From contig JAZDMF010000244.1 of assembly GCA_043801235.1 (NCBI GenBank), positions 1 through 10,568 of the forward strand: a stretch of DNA of 10,568 bases. The letters are read 5' to 3'. Both the position numbers and the translations under genes were made by a program. Below the pieces are notes generated by a model. The model saw nothing but the letters and a program-made list of their open reading frames with translations, was not told the origin of the DNA and ran no database searches. Shown one piece after another: positions 6,861-10,568 of this stretch. Positions within the stretch are counted from its first letter, which is position 1, and each line of letters begins with the position of its first letter. Source of the DNA: DAOQAK01 sp043801235. Lineage in GTDB: Bacteria; Bacteroidota; Bacteroidia; Bacteroidales; CG2-30-32-10.

Positions 6861-6875
6861 TAACAAAAATTGTTA
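6861..6875 (+). terminator. Weak AT-only hairpin after recQ
   Basis: TAACAA (6861-6866) and TTGTTA (6870-6875) form a perfect six-base stem with a three-base loop, directly after the recQ stop. The stem has no strong GC core and no clear T tract follows, so a role as terminator is doubtful. Confidence 0.2.
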
Positions 6876-6882
6876 AATGGTC

Positions 6883-6969
6883 AAATTGCTTTATTGCTTA
6901 ATTGCTGCTTGACAATCGCCGGATTGTGCTGGTGAAAATTTAAATAGCAATATAACCATTAAGCAATTT
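6883..6969. repeat. Imperfect inverted repeat with a central hairpin between recQ and the glycosylase gene
   Basis: The left arm 6883-6910 (AAATTGCTTTATTGCTTAAT...) matches the reverse complement of 6942-6969 (AAATTGCTTAATGGTTATAT...) at 21 of 28 bases. Between them lies a small hairpin, ACAATC-GCCG-GATTGT (6912-6927). The left arm itself contains the short repeat ATTGCTT. This looks like a small non-coding mobile or REP-like unit. No promoter with a good -7 box was found in it for the glycosylase gene. Confidence 0.5.
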
Positions 6970-7004
6970 AGCTATTCAAATATTAGGGTACTCTGTTCAT
7001 TCAT

Positions 7005-7583
7005 ATGAAACTTAAAAAAGCATTTTATCTTTCAGATGATGTTGTGGAACTTGCAAAAGACTTGCTGGGCAAGCATCTTTGCACAAACATAAATAGCAAA
7101 GGAGTTACTTCGGGTATTATTACTGAAACGGAAGCATATGCTGGTATCATTGACAAGGCTTCGCATGCATATAGCGGGAGCAGAACCAAACGTACAGATA
7201 TCATGTATTGGGAAGGTGGTGTAGCTTATGTTTATTTGTGTTACGGAGTGCATTCACTTTTTAATATAGTTACAAGTAAAAAAAATAATCCTCACGCAAT
7301 CCTTATCCGTGCTATAAAACCAGTGAACGGAATTGAGCTGATGCTTGAACGTACTGGGAAAAAAGTACTGGATGGAAAAGCAGGAATTGGTCCGGGCAAA
7401 GTGACGAAACTGTTAGGTATTCATTATTCGCATACAGGCACATCATTGCTGGGGAACGAAATATGGCTTGAAGACAAGGGTGTGAAAATTTTCTTAAAAA
7501 ATATTATTGCCGGGCCGCGTGTGGGTGTTGATTATGCAGGGGAGGATGCGAAGCTACCTTATCGGTTCCGGATAATATTCTGA
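7005..7583 (+). CDS. aag: Alkyladenine (3-methyladenine) DNA glycosylase, AAG/MPG family
   Basis: A 192-residue base-excision repair enzyme that removes alkylated purines such as 3-methyladenine by cutting the N-glycosidic bond. The length matches bacterial members. Family marks are ITETEAYAG (39-47), in which Glu43 corresponds to the catalytic Glu125 of the human enzyme and Tyr45 to Tyr127. Also present are ASHAYSG with His54, VAYVYLCYG (73-81), GIGPGKVTKLLGI (127-139) and GPRVGVDYAGEDA (170-182). All key residues seem present, so it is probably active. The ATG start is well placed before KAFYLSDDVVELAKDLLGK. It is co-directional with recQ but 144 bases away, so co-transcription is uncertain. 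It is convergent with the lipoprotein gene 18 bases downstream. Confidence 0.95.
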   Translation: MKLKKAFYLSDDVVELAKDLLGKHLCTNINSKGVTSGIITETEAYAGIIDKASHAYSGSRTKRTDIMYWEGGVAYVYLCYGVHSLFNIVTSKKNNPHAILIRAIKPVNGIELMLERTGKKVLDGKAGIGPGKVTKLLGIHYSHTGTSLLGNEIWLEDKGVKIFLKNIIAGPRVGVDYAGEDAKLPYRFRIIF

Positions 7584-7601
7584 ACAGACATTTAATTTGT
7601 T

Positions 7602-7940
7602 TTACTTTTCCCAAGTAGTTTTAATAAATACGGCATTAGAAAATTCTTCTCCGTTTATCAGTTTGTTTCCTGCTATGCCGCCCAAAGATCCCATACTGTT
7701 GCAATCAGAATCGTAAACATCAGAGGTCATATCAGCGCCACAACTTCCTTGATAAAACACATAAACATTTTTGTTCTGGAACAGGTATTCTTCCACCTTT
7801 GGATCCTTGCATACGGCATTTTTACTAAAATCTTTGATCTTGTTTTCAATACATGCGGAAGTTCCTTTTTCAATATCAAGTTTATTGCAGGCAGTAAAGG
7901 TCATTACTGTTATTGCTGTTAAAAATAGTAGCTTTTTCAT
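7602..7940 (-). CDS. Small cysteine-containing lipoprotein (DUF6970-like)
   Basis: 112 residues with a signal peptide and lipobox FTAC, giving lipidated Cys18. The mature domain of about 90 residues holds Cys30, Cys44, Cys67 and Cys80, enough for two disulfides, plus the stretches EEYLFQNKNVYVFYQGSCGA, NSMGSLGGIAGN and INGEEF. This arrangement matches what I recall of a small Bacteroidota lipoprotein family (DUF6970); the name is from memory and not certain. The function is unknown, and the location is probably periplasmic or outer membrane. It lies downstream of the AT-rich ankyrin gene on the same strand, 168 bases away, with no clear -7 box between. Confidence 0.78.
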   Translation of the reverse strand: MKKLLFLTAITVMTFTACNKLDIEKGTSACIENKIKDFSKNAVCKDPKVEEYLFQNKNVYVFYQGSCGADMTSDVYDSDCNSMGSLGGIAGNKLINGEEFSNAVFIKTTWEK

Positions 7941-8108
7941 TTTTGTGAATTTTAAAATTAAACGATGTTATTCTTAAAGTATTTTATTTCATTGTGGGAA
8001 GCAATGAGTATAAATTAATTTTCGATAAAACTTTCCACCTTGTGCATAACTGTGCTTGCGCACCCGCTTGCATAAAGCATAAAGTAATAGCCAGTATGGT
8101 TATGTCCT
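7941..8108. other. Intergenic spacer with a GC-richer patch and inverted repeat
   Basis: The spacer lies between two minus-strand genes. It contains a six-base hairpin, TCATTG (7989-7994) with CAATGA (8002-8007). It also holds a patch at 8043-8105 bounded by CATAAC (8045-8050) and GTTATG (8099-8104). Within that patch are GTGC-TTGC-GCAC (8052-8063), a doubled GCTTGC, and GCATAA at 8044, 8070 and 8077. The patch is clearly richer in G and C than the ankyrin gene beside it. Its role is unknown. Confidence 0.5.
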
Positions 8109-9986
8109 TTAATTCCAATATTTTGGTTTCTTTTTCTTTAAATTACTTCCATTTACAGCGTTATGAGATTTTAGAAAGTCAACAATCTCATCGTACGCTC
8201 CAGATTTATTTTGTTCAAGAACGTAATCCAAAGCCGTCCAATTATCGTTGTCGGTTAAATTTATGTCAGCACTGTTTGCTATTAAATATTTTATTAATTC
8301 AAAATTACCACGATCACAGGCTTGCATTAAAACAGTTACATTGTTAACATCTTGCTTATTTATATTTATACCATTATCAATAAGATAAAATTGTAATTGA
8401 TTGTCATTGATGGAACCCCTAAAAATTTTAAATAATACATTTTGCCCTAATGTATCTGTAACATTGATATCTATTTTTTTTTCATTGAGGAAATATTTCA
8501 CAATATCCGAATCACTACATACGCCTGGTTTTAAAAATAATTTAGTAAAGTCAGGGGCTTTCTTTGTTGATAAATATTGTAACACATCCAGTGAGCAAAC
8601 CCAGAAGTAATCGTAAATATCATTTTGATTTGTTGTGTTTTTTTCATTCACATCCATGTGTTTCTCATCGATAAGGTACTTTATTGTTTCAAAATCACAA
8701 TAACTAATCGCATTCATTAATATTGAATTTCCATCCTTTTTTGAATTTATATCTGCACCCTTCTCAACTAATAATTTAATAAAAGCAATTTTAGAAGAAG
8801 GATTAGAATAAGAATTATAAACATGAAACAGGGTAGGTTTTCCATCATCATCTATGACATTTATTTTTGCTCCTTTCTCAATTAAATAGCTGACCAATTC
8901 AATATTCTTGCCTTCTGAAAGGGCACACATCAAAGCTGTTCTATTGTAATTCAGTAATTGATTAATGTCGGCTCCATTTTCAATTAATAATTTTGCCAGA
9001 ACAAGGTTTCCCTCGCCACAAGCCATTTCTAAGCATGTTGCACCGTAAATGTTTTTAGTATTAACATCTGCTCCATTATTAATCAGTTTTTTAACCGTAT
9101 CTAATTGATTCATATATATAGCATCTTGTAATGCATATGTGTCAATAGCACCGTAGCTTTTTAGATATTCTTTTATTTTGTAATAATTGTTTTTCGATCG
9201 ATATAATTTATTAATTGCGGTTAACCCATCGTTATTTTTGGCAATTACGTTAGCACCTTTTTCAACTAAATATTTGACAAATTCAAAACGGTCGTTTGAT
9301 GCAAACCACATAAGCGAAGTATTTCCATTGATATCCGTTTGATTAATGTCAACGCCAGCATTAACCATATATTCAATGAACTTTATATCTGGCAGATCAT
9401 TTAAACTATTTTTACTACAAATCAATATTGGATTAGTAGTACTTTGGTTATAATCTGAAGGATTGACATTATAATTTGCAACCAAATATTGCATTAACAA
9501 GTAATCTCCTTTGACTGAAGCATAAAATACCGCACGATCTATATCAATTTTTATTTTTAGTGAGTCAACGCAATATTTAACCAAATCTAAATTTTTACTT
9601 ATCAAAACAAATTTAAGGACTTCAGTTGTATCAATTGGTAATTGTTTTTTTTCTACAAAATATTTTACTAAATCTAAGCTTCCGTAAGCTGAAGAAAGAG
9701 CCAGTAAATCAATACGGATACTGTCTTTTTTGTAAAAAGCGCCATGTTCAATTAAATATTTTGTGATTTCTAAATTTTTATTCTGCACAGCACATATTAT
9801 AGGGAAAGTCATTGACCATGGGCCATGACCATATTCTGCCTCTTCATTAATATTTGCACCATTTTCAACAAGCTCTTTTACTTTAACAAAATCATTCGCT
9901 TTTACTGCGTCACATAATGTTGTCTGGGCAAAACAATCATTAGTTAAAAGTGTAATGATTAAATATATAAACATTAAATATTTCAT
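8109..9986 (-). CDS. Secreted ankyrin-repeat protein, AT-rich gene
   Basis: 625 residues. A signal peptide with cleavage after DCFA (about residue 20) predicts export. Nearly all the rest is ankyrin repeats, roughly fifteen, some degenerate. Good ones are GNTSLMWFASNDRFEFVKYL (221-240), GATCLEMACGEGNLVLAKLL (315-334) and NVTVLMQACDRGNFELIKYL (549-568), with linkers such as EKGADIN and ENGADIN. It ends in a short basic tail (LKKKKPKYWN). Unlike the other ankyrin protein here, it has no separate C-terminal domain. It is probably a periplasmic or surface protein-binding scaffold; partners are unknown. The gene is strikingly AT-rich (only 11 of 60 bases are G or C at 8761-8820), unlike the genes around it, which hints at transfer or relaxed selection. 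A -7 box lies upstream. Confidence 0.88.
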   Translation of the reverse strand: MKYLMFIYLIITLLTNDCFAQTTLCDAVKANDFVKVKELVENGANINEEAEYGHGPWSMTFPIICAVQNKNLEITKYLIEHGAFYKKDSIRIDLLALSSAYGSLDLVKYFVEKKQLPIDTTEVLKFVLISKNLDLVKYCVDSLKIKIDIDRAVFYASVKGDYLLMQYLVANYNVNPSDYNQSTTNPILICSKNSLNDLPDIKFIEYMVNAGVDINQTDINGNTSLMWFASNDRFEFVKYLVEKGANVIAKNNDGLTAINKLYRSKNNYYKIKEYLKSYGAIDTYALQDAIYMNQLDTVKKLINNGADVNTKNIYGATCLEMACGEGNLVLAKLLIENGADINQLLNYNRTALMCALSEGKNIELVSYLIEKGAKINVIDDDGKPTLFHVYNSYSNPSSKIAFIKLLVEKGADINSKKDGNSILMNAISYCDFETIKYLIDEKHMDVNEKNTTNQNDIYDYFWVCSLDVLQYLSTKKAPDFTKLFLKPGVCSDSDIVKYFLNEKKIDINVTDTLGQNVLFKIFRGSINDNQLQFYLIDNGININKQDVNNVTVLMQACDRGNFELIKYLIANSADINLTDNDNWTALDYVLEQNKSGAYDEIVDFLKSHNAVNGSNLKKKKPKYWN

Positions 9987-10058
9987 AATAGTTTATCCAT
10001 ATTGGCTATAACTTCTGTGTTGCGACTATTACTATTTTAATGCATCACAAACAATATT

Positions 10059-10066
10059 CAAATATA
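10059..10066 (-). promoter_or_regulatory. -7 box for the AT-rich ankyrin gene
   Basis: CAAATATA on the plus strand reads TATATTTG on the minus strand, an exact TAnnTTTG -7 box. The start would be near 10052, giving a leader of about 66 bases. I saw no good -33 TTTG at the expected distance. Confidence 0.45.
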
Positions 10067-10078
10067 CGCTATTTCTTT

Positions 10079-10112
10079 TTTGTTTTCACCCTTCTTCATT
10101 TTCCTATCTTTG
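10079..10112 (+). promoter_or_regulatory. Promoter for the rRNA methyltransferase gene
   Basis: TATCTTTG at 10105-10112 is an exact -7 box. TTTG at 10079-10082 may be the -33 box, though the 22-base gap is slightly long. The predicted start is about 14 bases before ATG 10133. This promoter is divergent from the ankyrin promoter in the same spacer. Confidence 0.6.
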
Positions 10113-10132
10113 CATTCCTTAATTTATAAAGT

Positions 10133-10568
10133 ATGCCAGAATTTATAAAAATAGTATTAAGCTCGGGAAAAGATCAGGCAGTAAAGCGTTTTCATCCATG
10201 GATATTTTCAGGTGCAATAAAAAAAATATACGGAATCTCTGTAGAAGGTGATGTAGTTGAAGTGTATTCCAATCATGATGAATTTCTTGGGATGGGCCAC
10301 TATCAGCCCGGTTCCATTGCTATACGGATTTTTTCATTTGAAAAAGTTGTTCCTGATTTTTCATTCTGGAAAACAAAATTGCTTAATGCATATAATTTCA
10401 GAAAAAGAATCGGGTTGGTTGATAACACCGAAACCAATGTTTACCGCCTTGTTCATGCAGAAGGCGATAATATGCCGGGACTGATAATTGATTATTATAA
10501 TGGTGTTATTGTGATGCAATCGCATTCCGTTGGCATGTATTTAATCAAAGATATTCTTGCCGAAGCTT
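10133..10568 (+). CDS. rlmI: RlmI-like class I SAM-dependent rRNA methyltransferase, N-terminal part
   Basis: The gene is cut by the window end after 145 codons. In E. coli RlmI (YccW) makes 5-methylcytosine at position 1962 of 23S rRNA. The N-terminal PUA RNA-binding domain is visible: KRFHPWIFSGAI (18-29), then GDVVEVY and FLGMGHYQPGSIAIRI (about 50-65). The linker region follows, with YRLVHAEGDNMPGLIIDYYN (104-123), the typical entry to the catalytic part in this family. The SAM-binding Rossmann fold and catalytic cysteine would lie past position 10568. The ATG at 10133 is well supported by the -7 box 20 bases upstream and by the family's usual N-terminus. The symbol is by family likeness; the exact target is not proven. 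Confidence 0.88.
   Translation, partial: MPEFIKIVLSSGKDQAVKRFHPWIFSGAIKKIYGISVEGDVVEVYSNHDEFLGMGHYQPGSIAIRIFSFEKVVPDFSFWKTKLLNAYNFRKRIGLVDNTETNVYRLVHAEGDNMPGLIIDYYNGVIVMQSHSVGMYLIKDILAEA

Noticed and set aside
7989..8007. Hairpin TCATTG/CAATGA as a terminator
   Set aside because: The stem is only six bases with a seven-base loop, and neither strand has a T tract after it.
7994..8347. Plus-strand open frame overlapping the spacer and the end of the second ankyrin gene
   Set aside because: Most of it is antisense to well-formed ankyrin repeats, and it has no promoter or family likeness.
10257..10484. Second open frame inside the rRNA methyltransferase gene
   Set aside because: It is out of frame with the well-matched PUA and linker motifs of the RlmI-like protein.

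Overview
The window reads as chromosomal DNA of a Bacteroidota bacterium, most likely an uncultured Bacteroidales or relative. Support comes from the AT-rich composition, several Bacteroidota-type -7 boxes (TAnnTTTG) before genes, A-rich leaders without a clear Shine-Dalgarno, many lipoproteins and secreted ankyrin proteins, and protein families at home in that phylum. No tRNA, rRNA or CRISPR array was seen.

Layout. Positions 1-171 carry four 23-bp tandem repeats and look like the end of an insertion sequence, possibly IS21-type. Next comes an OsmC-family gene (256-669) whose conserved frame is broken by two TAA codons near the start, behind a promoter framed by a 14-bp inverted repeat. A CoA-pyrophosphatase-like Nudix gene faces it. 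Positions 1593-2734 hold a co-directional pair: a DUF4878-like lipoprotein and a membrane-anchored YiiX-like cysteine amidase. Facing them on the minus strand is a probable two-gene unit: a secreted ankyrin protein with a beta-rich C-terminal domain (3220-4680), followed by a cysteine-containing lipoprotein (2739-3176).

A MITE-like repeat (4743-4872) precedes recQ (4953-6860). An inverted-repeat spacer then leads to an alkyladenine DNA glycosylase gene (7005-7583), so two DNA-maintenance genes sit side by side. The right part holds, on the minus strand, a markedly AT-rich secreted ankyrin protein (8109-9986) and a small lipoprotein (7602-7940), separated by a GC-richer patch with an inverted repeat. 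The window ends inside an rlmI-like rRNA methyltransferase gene (from 10133), divergent from the ankyrin gene.

How it fits together. The housekeeping genes (Nudix, recQ, DNA glycosylase, methyltransferase) look ordinary. The accessory layer is envelope-directed: three lipoproteins, one membrane-anchored amidase and two exported ankyrin proteins, interspersed with small repeats. I see no complete known defence or toxin system. The most unusual items are the ankyrin plus beta-domain architecture, the broken OsmC start, and the repeat-framed promoter.
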